NCBI GenBank assembly: GCA_011316305.1
Contig: SAUG01000020.1
Location: forward strand, 248,001-312,000
Source of the DNA: Rusavskia elegans
Taxonomy: Eukaryota; Ascomycota; Lecanoromycetes; Teloschistales; Teloschistaceae
Reading direction: 5' to 3'
Length of the DNA: 64,000 bases
The translations under genes were made by a program, and so were the position numbers. Positions within the stretch are counted from its first letter, which is position 1; each line of letters opens with the position of its first letter. The notes under the pieces were generated by a model. The model saw only the letters and a program-made list of their open reading frames with translations, made no database searches and was not told where the DNA came from. Shown one piece after another: positions 1 through 11,526 of the stretch.

Positions 1-514
1 TGCACCCTATACCAAGCGAATGGTGGTGGCCGCGGCAGGACGAGGATCCCTCAAATCCCGGGATTGGCTTGGGGGGATTCATGTTCTTCAAGGGAATGTG
101 AAATGGCGCGCCAGTCGAGGTGATCAGAGAAGGTATGTCGGCAATTGGGTAGCTTGCGAATCCCCCTTCCCAACACTCATAGACGAAGAACCTCTTGTCA
201 TGTGGATCGATGCTGCAGATCTTTGATTCTTGGGTGTCATCACGATCTTTGCCGACGGCATAGAATGGTGGACCAGGAGCGTTCAGCAAGGATGGTAGGT
301 CTGCGAATGCATAGCTCTCGTATTTGCTCCAACCGCGAAGGGCACAACCGTATAGGAAACGGGTTTCATCGGTAGGATCGATTTCGCAAACAGTCTTCAT
401 TGCACCGGTTGCTAGGCTGTCAACGTCAAAGGACAAGGGCGGCAAGGTGGCGGGCCTAGGATCAGTCTTTGATGACGGCCCATGATGTTTGTCCCCAGAA
501 GATAAGGGAGACAT
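1..514 (-). CDS. Hypothetical protein with an internal tandem repeat, 3' end off the window
   Basis: An open frame starts at the ATG at 514-512 and runs without a stop to the left edge (171 codons visible). I recognise no named domain. Two copies of a module of about 43 residues are visible: residues 43-86, containing CEIDPTDETRFLYGC and ADLPSLLNAPGPPF, and residues 100-141, containing CSIDPHDKRFFVYEC and ADIPSLITSTGAPF. The shared pattern is C-x-IDP-x-D, F-x-Y-x-C, then AD(L/I)PSL(L/I) and G-x-PF. The N-terminal 30 residues are Pro/Ser rich and look disordered; no signal peptide is seen. Function is unknown. The repeat conservation argues that it is a real gene. The stop and any introns lie outside the window. 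Confidence 0.6.
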   Translation of the reverse strand, partial: MSPLSSGDKHHGPSSKTDPRPATLPPLSFDVDSLATGAMKTVCEIDPTDETRFLYGCALRGWSKYESYAFADLPSLLNAPGPPFYAVGKDRDDTQESKICSIDPHDKRFFVYECWEGGFASYPIADIPSLITSTGAPFHIPLKNMNPPKPIPGFEGSSSCRGHHHSLGIGC

Positions 515-1087
515 GGTTGGGGAGGACTAAAGGAGCATTTGGTGAGAAAACCCGAGACCACTGAGAATAGGAAGTATGAGAGGATAGTGGGGTACATCAC
601 TTAGAGGTTTACTGTTGATGCAGGACTGATAAAAAACCATCAATGGTAGTGAATGGATGTTTCATCTATGGACGTAATGAAAGGCGTATGGTTTTCCTCA
701 CCGGACGAGCACAAAGCCAACCGATTCCACATATTAGACAACAGTTTTCATCTTGATATATAATGAACCCTTGAAGGTCCGCTGCCTGGAAGCTGATAGG
801 AGCATGCATCAGCGACCAAAACCTTCCCTACGGATGTCGAAGGCGGGAGAGATGGCATGAAATCTGGCATCATACAAGAACCTTCGATGGCTTGATTTGC
901 ATACCCTACCATTGCATCGCAAGATGGACGTTCGATACCTCGACTGCCTGACATCCTGCCACTGCAAAAGCTACTCGCTGTTCCTATCCAGGGTCTATTT
1001 TCCATTCTCTGGTCCCATTTAGACTCTGCTGCAATCGATGACTGAAGAAGACTGTAGTACCTGAGTCCCAGGCGTCAAAACGGCGTG

Positions 1088-2045
1088 TCAGTCGACGACA
1101 GGCGGGAATATCGAGGTCGACTGGGTCGTGGACGGGGTTCGCGCCAAAAAACATTGTCTGGACTGGCGGTGTAGTCCGAAAAACTCGCGAATACGATCAG
1201 CTAGCGCGATAGCTCGAAGGTGATGAATGGTTTCCACAGAAGACGGTATTTTCCTGATACTCGACCTATCGTTCCAGAACGTCTTGTAGGCCTGATGTAT
1301 GTCTAGGGCAAGGGGCCCTCCAGTCTCGATGCGATTCTCGAGGGTCACGTTGACAAGGTGGGCTGACTTCTCCGCCGAGTTCAAGAGCTCGACAATGAGG
1401 GAGCGAAGCAGATCAGATATGGATCGGCGGAGGATGGATTCGATTCATAAATGATTTCAGTTACTTCGAGCCAGTCGGAGAACTCGTTGGATTGGTAGCA
1501 TAGTCTGAGCTTTGCCACAATGATGTCTTTCATCGCGTCCAGACCATACTGTGTTGCCGAGACGTAGAGGTGGGCAAGTTGTTCTGTGGAGTGCCGCGGG
1601 TCCAGAAATCATCAGTATACAGGTATTCAACGATGGCTCTAAGATGACTGGGTCGCTCTGCTAGCAATGTGATGCGTTTCTCGAGCGCCTCTTTGAAGCC
1701 TGGGTCGCACATCTTGGCGAAAACGGGCGGTTACCGGAGGCAGGTCCCATGAACGGCGTATTCTACTTGACCACCAATACTGACTTGGAAGATTGTCGAG
1801 CTGAAGCGACTGGAAGCATGATTAGCTTGGCCGGTAATGATCCCAAGTAGTCTCCTGGGTTGGACCCACTCGCCATCCGTGAAATACGCGGGTGGTAGTT
1901 TAAGGTCGTCGAGAGTTGGATCATCGTCGACGCCTTTACTGAAGTTGACGGCGATATGATGGGGAGCATAGAGCGGTAGCCGATCGGCAAGATCAAACCA
2001 CGGTGGCGCCATCGTGGTTGTTGACAAGGGTTCAGGAAAATGCAC
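1088..2045 (-). pseudogene. Broken BTB/POZ-domain gene
   Basis: Three frames read in order give one BTB protein. The first (2045-1731) ends in FQVSIGGQVEYAVHGTCLR and meets an in-frame TAA at 1733-1731. The same frame then resumes with PPVFAKMCDPGFKEALEKR and AIVEYLYTDDFW, the core of a fungal BTB fold. Near 1590 the frame shifts to continue as STEQLAHLYVSATQYGLDAM, and near 1420 it shifts again to reach LRSLIVELLNSAEKSAHLVN down to 1088. No GT-AG intron explains these breaks. I therefore see one nonsense codon and two frameshifts in an otherwise well-preserved gene, meaning recent loss of function. An intact paralogue of this closely matching subtype is not present in the window; the three BTB genes at 26-30 kb are more distant. 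Confidence 0.8.
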
Positions 2046-2763
2046 TGATTTAGGTCATAAAAAGGAAAATACTCGGAGTGGAGTGAGTATAGGTATAGTA
2101 ACGATGGTCGTGCAAAGAACGAAAGCCAGTCATCACTCATTCATCAAGAGGGTCACGTTACCCACCTTGGCGATCCGACGGCGAGATGCAGAGTCCCGTC
2201 TCCTCGTGAGCATCTATCCGGTGTATTAGTACTGTCTTTATGTATATACCCTACAATTCGCCAGCAACAATGGCCCTTGCTGGATTTCGGGAGATTGTAA
2301 TGGTGGATATCGATGGGAATGGGAAAATCAATACTGCAGACTATGGGTGGATCGCAGAGTGTCGAATAAGTTACAACCATAGCCGGGTCTGGAAAAATGC
2401 TACGAGACTTAGACGACTGCTACAGTATTTGTCAAGAACGAGACCCAGGATCTGGAAGATATGACAAGCCTCATATAAACAAGGGAGGCTCATCGACGTG
2501 GCTCAACGGTCATGCAAACTTCTGGTGCGATCGAACTTAAGCCATCGGGGACACTGAGCTTCAAGACCCGGATAGAAACAGCCTTTGGACGCGGCCATCA
2601 GACCAAACAGAAATTGCTGCCCCGGAATCTCTGCCAAGCCGCGACCCCACTATTCATTTTCTCTTTGGGGGACGGGGACGGCGGGACGCCAAGGACGCCA
2701 AGAATGCCAAGCAGCGCTCTTTTTCTCAATCACGTGACTGTCGACCGCCCCAGCCCTATGTCA
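2046..2763. other. Intergenic, no supported gene
   Basis: Only short, unconvincing reading frames on both strands. A CACGTG-containing stretch (AATCACGTGACTG) sits near 2730, a common E-box-like promoter element in fungi, but no intact gene is attached to it. Confidence 0.4.
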
Positions 2764-3117
2764 ATCCTCTCCCCAAACAACGAACTATCAAAAAAAGCCG
2801 TCTTATTCGGTGTAGAGGGAGATTCGTTGTAGCAGGGTGGTGTATAAAGCTTATACACAGCTTCATACATTGCCGGCATAAGATTTATAGAGGGTAAGTA
2901 TATCTATATGCAATGGGTTCCTAATTGTGGGCCTAATCAGACCTACTGTGGGTACTTTAGGCGGTAAAAACCAATGTCTATTAGCATTCGTTACAACGAA
3001 CCCCCCAAAGAATTCTCGGAATACTAACGAATTCGGAATAGAGGGAGATTCGCCATTCGCTTAACAAAATAATCGTTTACATCTATCTGATTCGTTGCAG
3101 CGGGTGTTCACTGTAGT
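2764..3117. mobile_element. Degenerate pogo/Tc1-like DNA transposon or MITE relic
   Basis: Read on the minus strand, the right end (3117 down to about 3088) begins CTACAGTGAACACCCGCTGC and goes on to CAACGAATC, a pogo/Tigger-style terminus beside a TA. A diverged CAACGAA-type sequence appears near the left end (about 2765-2790). Two direct copies of an ATTCGG..TAGAGGGAGATTCG segment lie at 2804-2841 and 3031-3117; the left copy lacks about 40 bp. No transposase reading frame remains. The boundaries and the superfamily are inferred from the terminal motif only. Confidence 0.35.
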
Positions 3118-3667
3118 ACTTCCTTACCTTCCAGCCTTTCCTCTGCGGCTTCGCCCTCGTGCGCCGTCGATGTATTCATGGTGAATCTGATCGCGTCCTT
3201 TAAGCTCAGCGCATGTCAAAAATGGCCACCCAATGCGTCCGTGAGTTGGTGGATGTTGGCGGAACCGCCGGAGAGGATGTCTCAATATCAGCATTACGAC
3301 CAGAGGACAAGGCCTCATATCCATGGTTCCCTCAGCCATGGCGCTCAGCACGTATCAATATCCATCAAGTCCCCACTCAGAAGGATGTAGTCGAAGAAAC
3401 AACCTCGCCCGTCACTGCTTTGTAGCAGTCCGAGTAGCATCTCGATGGCGTCGTGTACAACGGCATTTCCATGGTTACCACATTATTTCCCGCCTTGACT
3501 GTTCAGCAATCAGACCTGAGGCAACTTTTCGTCCAGTCTCGTTCCAACTTCCCGTTATCGTGCTGTAATCCCTTCTCGGATCTCTCATCAACTCCCATTC
3601 AACATTGTGTGCGCTCATTGCTGCCAAAGAGAACCAGCATAATCCTTCTGATCTTATTCTTGAAGCA
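3118..3667. other. Intergenic region upstream of the SAT4-type receptor
   Basis: No reading frame that looks coding. It contains the 5' region of the receptor gene starting at 3668. Confidence 0.4.
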
Positions 3668-5325
3668 ATGAACAGTCCGAACCTGTCATCAATACCGCCA
3701 GGAGTCTACAAACAGGATAGAGGCCCGAGGCTCGTCATCGTCATCTGGGTCTTTGCTGCTCTTGCTCTGGCTACTGTGAGCATCAGGTTATGGGCTCGAT
3801 GCAAGATTCTCCATCGATTGGGTCTTGAAGACTTCCTGATGTTCTTCGCCTGGGTAAGCATGCCGAACCTTCAGCATTTGAGCCTGGTCCTGATCACGGT
3901 TAGGTCATTTCTCTCATCTATGGTGCTCTCCTGACAGCCAGCGTTCATCTGGGGTTGGGTAAGCACACATATGCGATAGACCCACGCAAAGTCTCCTCGG
4001 CGCTTAAGCTCTACACGGTTGCTGTGCCTTTCGGTCTCACAGTGTTGGGAGTACCAATGGTCGCCATTGCTATAGTTCTGAAGAACCTTATTGCCTCCAC
4101 CAAGCGGCACACGTGGATCCTCTTTTTCTTTCCAATCTTGCAACTCGTCCTAACCACCGTCGGAGTGGTGCTGCTCTTCAATGAATGCAAACCGACTAGC
4201 ACACTCTGGAACCAACAACCGGGTGCAAAGTGCTGGGACACCCGTATCACCATCCGTTACGTTTACTTCACGTCAGGTATGGTCCCCTGGGGGCACCATG
4301 CGGACGGGGTACTCCCAAACTGTAGCTGACGTTTTCACGCAGTTTATGGCGCTTTTGTGGATGTATTTCTGGCTGTTGTGCCGCCTGTTGCCTATTGGAA
4401 GTTGCAAATCAGGCCAAAGGAGAAAATCGTCTTGTTCTTGGTCATGGGTGCTACCGTTCTGTGTGTCTCTCGTGTTTCAGAGCAAATTGCTTTCCTGTAT
4501 CAAGGGCCACTAACACATCATTAGTGCTGCGATCTGTGCTCTCGTTCGCCTTGCCTACATTACTTCGCTGACGGAATGGCAGGACTATACTTGTAAGCCC
4601 TGTGGTTTCTACACCTCGAATTCCAAGCTGATTGAGTTTGTCTTACAGATACATCGATCAACCACACTACCTGGGCAATGTGAGTCTTCTCTCCTCGCTC
4701 CAAATAGCCCACCATATCTTCTGATCCACTAAGCTCACGCTCCTCCAGCATTGAAGGCAACGTAATCATCATCGCCGCTTGCATCCCCGGCCTCCGCCCT
4801 TTCGTCAAACACGTCCGGTCACGCTTTACCAAAGATGACCGACCCCCACCACTACATCTTGATCCCAAATCAACCCAACATGACTCATCGATCGCTTCTA
4901 CCGCGCTACCGTCCCCACTATCGCTTCGACGTATGGAACCCAGATCGTCAGGAAGTGTATGTGGCAGCCTCTCAACCCCCATTCCTAAAGCGTATCGCCA
5001 AGATAGTCTCGCCAAGATCGAAAGTACATTGGCCGCACCGGAAGAAGTGGATGTCGGATGGCAGCAAGAACACGGAAGAGGGAAAGAGAATGTAAAAGCA
5101 GACGGGAACGACGAGGAATATGAGGCAAGGAGAGGCAGAACCGGTGGAATGGAAGCGGGAGAAGCTGTAGAGGTCGACAGTGGGGATATCGGAACGATTG
5201 GAGACGTTGAAAGGGATAGCCAGGTTCAAGAGCTTAGAGAGATTCTGGAGGAGAACAGAATCGAAGACAGACAGTCATGGTTGATGAAGATGAGAGAGAG
5301 AGTTGACAAGAGGATGACTGTGTGA
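3668..5325 (+). CDS. SAT4/PTH11-type rhodopsin-domain integral membrane protein
   Basis: Fungal seven-helix membrane protein of the Fung_rhodopsin (SAT4/DUF3238-like) family, thought to act as a plasma-membrane receptor; no ligand can be inferred. Six exons join in frame: 3668-3853, 3904-4276, 4343-4460, 4525-4592, 4649-4679 and 4749-5325, giving about 450 residues. Introns are 50-69 nt; the third has a clear CTAAC branch site. Family signatures are the N-terminal helix followed by RLWARCKILHRLGLEDFLMF, the Cys-containing loop CKPTSTLWNQQPGAKCWD, and the hallmark end of helix 7 reading NHTTWA, then IEGNVIIIAACIPGLRPF across the last intron. The tail of about 180 residues is hydrophilic and acidic with a charged C-terminus, typical of the cytoplasmic tail. 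Start chosen at the ATG giving a short extracellular N-terminus. All exons are intact. Confidence 0.9.
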
Positions 5326-5876
5326 TGCGCTCGAGGTACGGTTGGGAGTGATCGATGTGGATGCGCTTGTAAGCCCAGCTGCAAGACAATCTAACCTCGA
5401 TTGGTTTCCAGCAATCTCGTCACAGATTTTAGTTCATCGAAACATCTGTCTCTTCCATTGAACCAGTCTTACATGTTCAACTGCTTCTTGACCTGCCTAC
5501 TGCCACGCTACCCAGGTTTTCTCTATTCCTTCCGGACGTTGCTCCACCTTCCAGCCCAACCCCTCGTAGCTTCAGCCCTCGTGAGTATTTGTTTATTGGA
5601 GTTTAAAGGAAGAGTCGATGCCTCCGGAAATATTTCGCGGATAGATGGAAGCGTTGGAGATGTGCGAAAGTCGATACCAAGAAGTCCACACCAAGCAGTC
5701 GATACTACGATGCGGATATAAGACTATTGAGTTGTTTGCCACCCACAATCCATCTTCTCTTCCAAACAACAACCTTAAGCCAGGATCGCGCCAACTCCGG
5801 GACAAAATTATCATTATGGCTCCGCCCCAACCGCAACGACAACCACCAGCATCGACGAAGACGTCCTCCAAACAAT

Positions 5877-6147
5877 ATGACAGGGCTGCTTTACCCGCCT
5901 CACATTGCAGAAAAGGTGTGCATGATGGGGATCTGACCTTCGACAACTCCTATCAAAAGCCGCCTGACACTCATAGCCTCACCTCCTCGACGCACCCATC
6001 TCGGCTCTTCTGGAAGACCAGCACAAAAACCGACAAAATCTCCGTGAGCTCCTCAAAGCCGTCGAAAACATGCATTTACATTCAATCGAACTCATCTCTA
6101 TGGTGTGCAAACGAGGGTGGGAAATCAAAAACTTTGGCCGAGGATGA
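5877..6147 (+). CDS. Possible small spliced gene, unknown function
   Basis: A putative exon 5877-5915 (MTGLLYPPHIAEK) joins, across a 61-nt GTGTGC...CATAG intron, an exon 5977-6147 encoding LLDAPISALLEDQHKNRQNL and a helical continuation ending at TGA 6145-6147. The second exon has the composition of a real amphipathic helical protein. The true start may lie further upstream (the frame is open from 5727). Not recognised; it may be a fragment of a decayed gene. Confidence 0.3.
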
Positions 6148-6273
6148 CCCAGCGAAGCTCATTATTGCCGAAGGCTTGACGAAATAAGTTCGGACACTCC
6201 GACCCGGAGGCGCTGAAGACTTTGGACTGTACTTGCGTGTCAAGCGAGGTCGGTGCTGTTGGTTGAACGTTCG

Positions 6274-6322
6274 CATTGGGGCCAACGATATCACATTGGG
6301 ACCAACGATATCACATTGGAAC
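6274..6322. repeat. 20-bp tandem repeat, about 2.5 copies
   Basis: The unit CACATTGGGACCAACGATAT is repeated with one or two substitutions. No coding or regulatory role is evident. Confidence 0.7.
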
Positions 6323-6927
6323 ATCGAGGACAGATTCGCGCGGAAGGGTTGTGAGGCTGCAGGGCCCGCTCCCTGGATTAAAGACTCCAATACCGAGATA
6401 TCCTATCATCGATCGAGCACGACTTTTTTCTTTCGTCTTTCGGTTTCATGCTTGCCTCCTCAAAAGATGTCGGTGACCCGACTGGCTATTTCTTGAGATT
6501 CACCCTGGATTGTTATATGTTATTCAACTCGGACAGATTAATTTACTCGAGCAGCTTCAGTAATTGTTAGGCGCAACTCTCTCATCCATGGCGGCTGCAA
6601 TCTCCCTACTTCTGTTGCTCGTCACAGAATTTGTGAACCTCAGACGCGAACATGGTACGAGAATCATTGTTGGCTGATGATGTTTGTAATGTCTACCGGA
6701 AGTTCTGAACAAATTGAATTTGAATCCAAAAGTCAGGACGACCGATTCAATCTTGAAGATCAAGTGGGAAGCTCGTCAAAAGGTTAACAACGAGTCCATC
6801 GCAAATCATGTACATCTTCACTCTATGCCATTAACCGCTTTCAGGGGACTCACTCTAGCTCAAGCTTCACTCCGCCAGTGCAGGAGTTCCGCCTACATCG
6901 AAGACTTCGCGGTTGCAGATAGACACC

Positions 6928-7368
6928 ATGTCTATTCAAGTCTACCCACCGCACCTCTATCCCCTCCCCTCATCAGCCCGTGCGAAGGTGAATCCTTCAA
7001 CACCAAACCTGAATCATCGTAACCAGAAGCTAATCCGATGAAAGCTACCACTACTCGTCCATCCGACCGAAACGCCGCTAGTATTTCACGAGAAAACCTT
7101 GAACTGTCTCAACGAGCTACTCACGGCAACCTACCGAGTCCGGCACGCCTGCTACGGATTTGACGAGCTCTTGCGCAAACGAGCATCCGATCTTCCTGGA
7201 TACGAAATGATGAAAGCAGACGCTGCTGTCATCTATAAATGCCATGCTAAGGTCATACCGTGTTTCGATGTCTTGGTCGATTCGCAGGATATTGTCTCAG
7301 ACCAGAGGGGAGAGTTGTCTAGGTATGGCAGATCAGCTGGGCTGGATAGGTTCCAGTGGATGAGATGA
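6928..7368 (+). CDS. Orphan small protein, two exons
   Basis: Exon 6928-6987 (MSIQVYPPHLYPLPSSARAK) and exon 7045-7368 join in phase 0 across a 57-nt intron with a GCTAATC branch-like site. The product is 127 residues. The joined protein reads smoothly through LPLLVHPTETPLVFHEKTLN and ATYRVRHACYGFDELLRKRA, so the splice is credible. No domain is recognised. The last 35 codons are less convincing, and a GTATGG donor-like site at 7324 leaves open another 3' exon. Confidence 0.5.
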
Positions 7369-7537
7369 GCAGGTCTTTGTCGAGGCACGCTTCGTTTGTC
7401 AGTTCGATGGATATTCATCGAGGCATTATAGAGGTCGGTGCCCGATGTGCTTGAACCGTGCCTGTGATACCCTTCTATACTCACGTATGTAATACGACTC
7501 CCTATTGTTGTAGCAGCGCCAGCAACTATCATCTATC

Positions 7538-7664
7538 ATGTTTGCCCACCGCGCCCTGCGTCACCCTTTGGCAGTATTGAAGTCTACTTCTCGACGCCCA
7601 CTCGCTACCCATCTTACAAACCATCAAGTCAGACAGAAGTCCACCAGTCTCAGGCTTCTATTTT
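7538..7664 (+). CDS. First exon of a possible mitochondrial protein
   Basis: The ATG at 7538 opens MFAHRALRHPLAVLKSTSRR, an Arg-rich, acid-free amphipathic start typical of a mitochondrial presequence. It ends at a good GTAAGC donor at 7665. I could not find a downstream exon that continues in the correct phase, so the rest of the gene is unresolved or lost. Confidence 0.3.
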
Positions 7665-8179
7665 GTAAGCTCACTGTCAGAACTCTCAAGACAATAAACG
7701 CAACACAATACTGTGAACAAGGTCGCGAAACACGAGTATATACTTCGTGTCCAAACCAGCAGATGAAGACGTCGAGGAAGGCGAAAGATGCTTACGTAAG
7801 GGGACGTCTACGCTTGACATTGTGCTTTCAAGGGTGCAGTATCGAGCTTGTAAATCTCCAGTCATGAATCGGTCGCTCTTTTCATTGAGCTTCATGGGAA
7901 GGCAGACTCGGAAGATGTACTGTGGATAGCCTGCTCGTATACGTAATATGTGTCTCATCTGACATTTCGGCCCGGCGTGTAGATGGGGGGACTGTTGTAG
8001 CCGGGAGCTATGCTTCATTCGCTGGGAAGAAGAGATAAAAAAGAAGCCCTAATTACCGAGATTGTCCAAGTGTACGAGAGGTCAAAATCCTCTCTTGGCT
8101 AGTCGAGGGCAGGATACAAACCTCACTCGCCAGCGCTACCTACCATAACGCTTGAAGATTTGGTACCGGAAAGCATTTA

Positions 8180-9756
8180 TTACACGTCCCACCAAAGTTC
8201 ATGAATGGTTCGTAAATCGACCTCACTGGGAGTCTTCAAGTAAGAAGTCATGTCACAGTCAGTATCTCGCTCTTTTTCCGTCCAGTCATTTCCCATGTAC
8301 GCAAAGCGATTACCGCTAGCTGAATGGTACTCGTATTCCCAGTCTTCCCATCGGGGCTCTCGACGAGCAAATGTTGCATGAGCAGAACTCCGGGCCACAA
8401 TTCATGGATGCGGCCGCCAGGTTTGCCGCCGTTGTACCAAGAGCTACAGTTCTCTGTTTGAACGGTCGTCTGCGAAAAGGCGTCGTTGTAGCCGACAAAA
8501 ACATCAGCCGCCTTGGAGGAAGGGGCCATTGACTTGATCTCCTGGCTGAACACCTTTCGGAGTAGTTTTGCGTAGTAATTCAGCTGATTCTCGATATTGT
8601 ATGTGACTGACCCAGAGGCTACCGAAGCGTGCGGCCCATAGACGAAGAGCACATTGGAGAAACCGGGGGTCGCAAGTCCTGCGTACGTGTAAGGAAACCC
8701 GAATCGACCATCTGGCTGCCAAGCAGTTTTGAGATCGAATCCTTTTGCTGCTGAGAATGCAGGAGCAGCATCAATGTTGGTGCCAGTTGCACAGAATACT
8801 GCGTCGACTTCGCGTACCGTGTATCATCGGTTGTCTCAATGCCATTGGTAGTAAATCTCTTGGTGGGTTGACGAATGTAATCGACATTGTCTTCGCATGG
8901 TGCTTCCAGACAACCTGGCGCTGGGGTCAGCCGACGGCAATGCGGCGAAAAGTCTGGCACAATGGAATCCAGGAAGTCGGGTTTTTTCTGAACTCGTTTC
9001 GCCATTATTCTCAAGAAATATCGCGTAGGGCTTGATTTTTCTCAGAGCCTTTGAAAATGTCAGCATATTTTTGCCAGTGTTCCCTTCAAGCTGCTTTCGA
9101 AACCGCAGATATTGTTCAGGGTTGTTGAATGATTCAAGTTGAGGTATGTCGAAGTAATCTCTTGTACTCACTCATCCCTTGGTAATTTGGCATTTTCCAA
9201 GCATTGAAACGGCCCACAGCCGTCAAGACATAATGCGCCCTCTCTTCAGACAGTTCCTGAGTTTGGACATCCTCGTCGACAAGCCGCCACATAAATCGCC
9301 ATCATCCCACTCAGCATTGTTAATTCGGCGCCGAGATTCAAGAAACGTTGCAAGTTGTATTTCTCGGCCAGTCCTTGCCAGTAGGCCAGAATCTCGTCGC
9401 CTTGCGCGAACCCCTCAGACCATTGTGGTCTGGGAGAAAAAGTACTCTGGTAGACATTTGCCAGTACATCGCAGCGCACGACCGGGAAGGTATTCTCGAA
9501 CCAGGTGCCTCCCTGTAGGGGGATTTGAGCACCGCTACCGGGGATGGACATAGAATTGTCCAGTCTCGCCCCGTGGAAGACTTACAACCGCCGGGTTCTT
9601 GTCGAATATCTCCAGATCAATGCCGGGTACTTTGGTGAGGAGCAGAATTCTAGCCAGGACTCCTGAGGGTCCTGCACGATTCACAAACACCTTCACGCTT
9701 CGGACGTCATCGAATGGATGATCCTCGAGCTACAGATTGCATATAGGATGAGACAT
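8180..9756 (-). pseudogene. Decayed FAD-dependent (Baeyer-Villiger/FMO-type) monooxygenase
   Basis: Successive frames spell a cyclohexanone-monooxygenase-like enzyme. Exon 1 (9756-9586) contains VNRAGPSGVLARILL, the Rossmann FAD motif with its first Gly replaced by Arg, and an in-frame TAG at 9732-9730. After a conserved 73-nt intron come GGTWFENTFPVVRCD and YQSTFSPRPQW. The frame then breaks near 9290 and 9270, resumes with SEERAHYVLTAVGRFNAWKM, shifts again near 9170, 9010 and 8810 (VDAVFCATGTNIDAAPAFS, then LFVYGPHASVASGS) and near 8380 before REPRWEDWEYEYHSASGNRF. At least five frameshifts plus a stop make it non-functional. Family members oxidise ketones or steroid-like substrates. It lies 1.8 kb from an intact acyltransferase on the other strand. 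Confidence 0.88.
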
Positions 9757-9952
9757 ATTATCTGGGGTAGGACGATGTTTTCCTGCTTCTGATCAATTGT
9801 CATTCAAAGAAGAAGAAACGGAGTTGCCGTTTACGTCACTATATTTCAGTAGGAGAATCCGAAGAGGACATTAGACCAACCCGACTCTGACCCTCAGCCC
9901 AAACGATACGTTCATTGTACATCTGTGTGAAGCACTCATGTGGTTACGGAGC

Positions 9953-10200
9953 CTAGTTGGGAGGTATACCGAGGAAGTCCGTACGTCTGGCATAGATCTT
10001 CAACATTGCTGCCGGACTGACGAGCTGCAGATTGATGCATCTTGTCCTTTTGGCGAATGGGTTGCCGACATTGGCAAGCACACCACCACATGGATCTGAT
10101 TAAACATATCCCTCATATGCATACCAATATTCTCTAGGCAGATAGCCCGAACTGCAACCGAGTTTTCGTAAACCTGGTGCATTGCATCGAAATAGTCCAC
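9953..10200 (-). pseudogene. Possible gene fragment, unidentified
   Basis: The minus strand reads VDYFDAMHQVYENSVAV through MHMRDMFNQIH, then after a one-base shift continues as VLANVGNPFAKRTRCINLQL and ends at TAG 9955-9953. Composition suggests former coding sequence upstream of the monooxygenase pseudogene. The family is not identified. Confidence 0.25.
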
Positions 10201-11526
10201 GTTGACTGTACCATACCGTTCGGAACCTCAATCAGCTTCTCTCAGTAAAAATGTTTGGCTTTGGCCAATAGTACTGCGGAAAATAACATCGGTACACCCT
10301 CAAATCATCTTTAGTGATCACAGGAGGCTGAAGGTGGAGGAAAAGACAGGTTAAGGTAGGGCTTGAAGTATGATATCACGTGAATTGATTACGTCAACCT
10401 TCTCCGTTGCTTCTGTGGACGTCTCTTCCTTTGCTTTCCATGTTGTTTGCCTGTGAGCATGTAGGCAGCAGCATGTAGGTGGTTGATTGTAGCTATGGAG
10501 AAGAGTTCTATGGAGAAAGATGGTGAAGAAAAAGTAGGATTCGCCAAGACCACGCTAAGCCTATTTAGGCATAACCATGAACTCCCTGTGTTTAATAATC
10601 CAATCCTATTGGTCAATGTACATCTACCAAATTACATCTCCACCATGATAACCCCTATGCAGGCTCTCATTGCCTTACGATGCTGGTTGTGCTCATGCCT
10701 TTTAACGTCCATCTAGCCCAATTGCCAGATCTGATGAAACACTTCTATATCATTTTGTTGGGAATTTGCCGACAGTTGGGATGTTTTCTCCTGGAGCAAA
10801 GTCCCCGGATCCATTCGTCATGAAGAGAAAGAGTACTTTGCGAGACCTGTAGCGGCACCACCGGTGTCTCCACGTATGCATGAGGAGGGCTTATATCGGT
10901 ATAGGCCTCTCTGGGGACAGATTGTTTCGCCCCCGAATATGGTTGAAAGTCATCCAAAAACTGTCTGATCCCGGTCACACAGTGGGCTTATCATCGTCGA
11001 GATCCTCCACCAACTCTATCAATGCCAGACGTCTCTGTAAGAATTCAAGCCTAGCAGCTTAAGCCTTTCGTTATCGATACCGAGTTTCCCTTTCCAACCC
11101 TTGTTCATAGCTTGATGTCTGAGCTGCCAAAGGAGGTGAGATTCTGTGCGACTGACAGTCGCGGTACGATACTACCGGTCTGTACGAGAACGTCCCTGGA
11201 ACACTGCTTTTATTTGGTGAGCTTCTCGTACTTCCCAAAACGTCTCATGCAGCTGGTTATCGCGCCTACGTCATTCGACATCTGCGGCAAACACCAGTGA
11301 TGTTTGGCGTGAAGAAACAGGCCGGACGTGCTCGGGTATGATGCATCTTTACGGTCGACGGTATCGGCATGTACACCGCCGTCATTGGACAAAGATCGTT
11401 CATCACACTAGTGGAATCCTTGGCCCATGAGATCATAAAACGTGTCCATTGCACCTCCTTTCATAAAACTTCAGGACACGCTCCTCTAGAGTTCAGTATC
11501 GCGCTCGCAGATAAGCACCGAGATCA
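10201..11526. other. Intergenic, no supported gene
   Basis: A minus-strand open stretch at 10978-10745 (EAYTDISPPHAYVETPVVPL) has a coding-like look but no start, motif or extension. Nothing else is convincing on either strand. Confidence 0.3.

Noticed and set aside
748..1005. 85-codon minus-strand frame downstream of the BTB pseudogene
   Set aside because: No motif and no frame link to the BTB sequence; probably chance.
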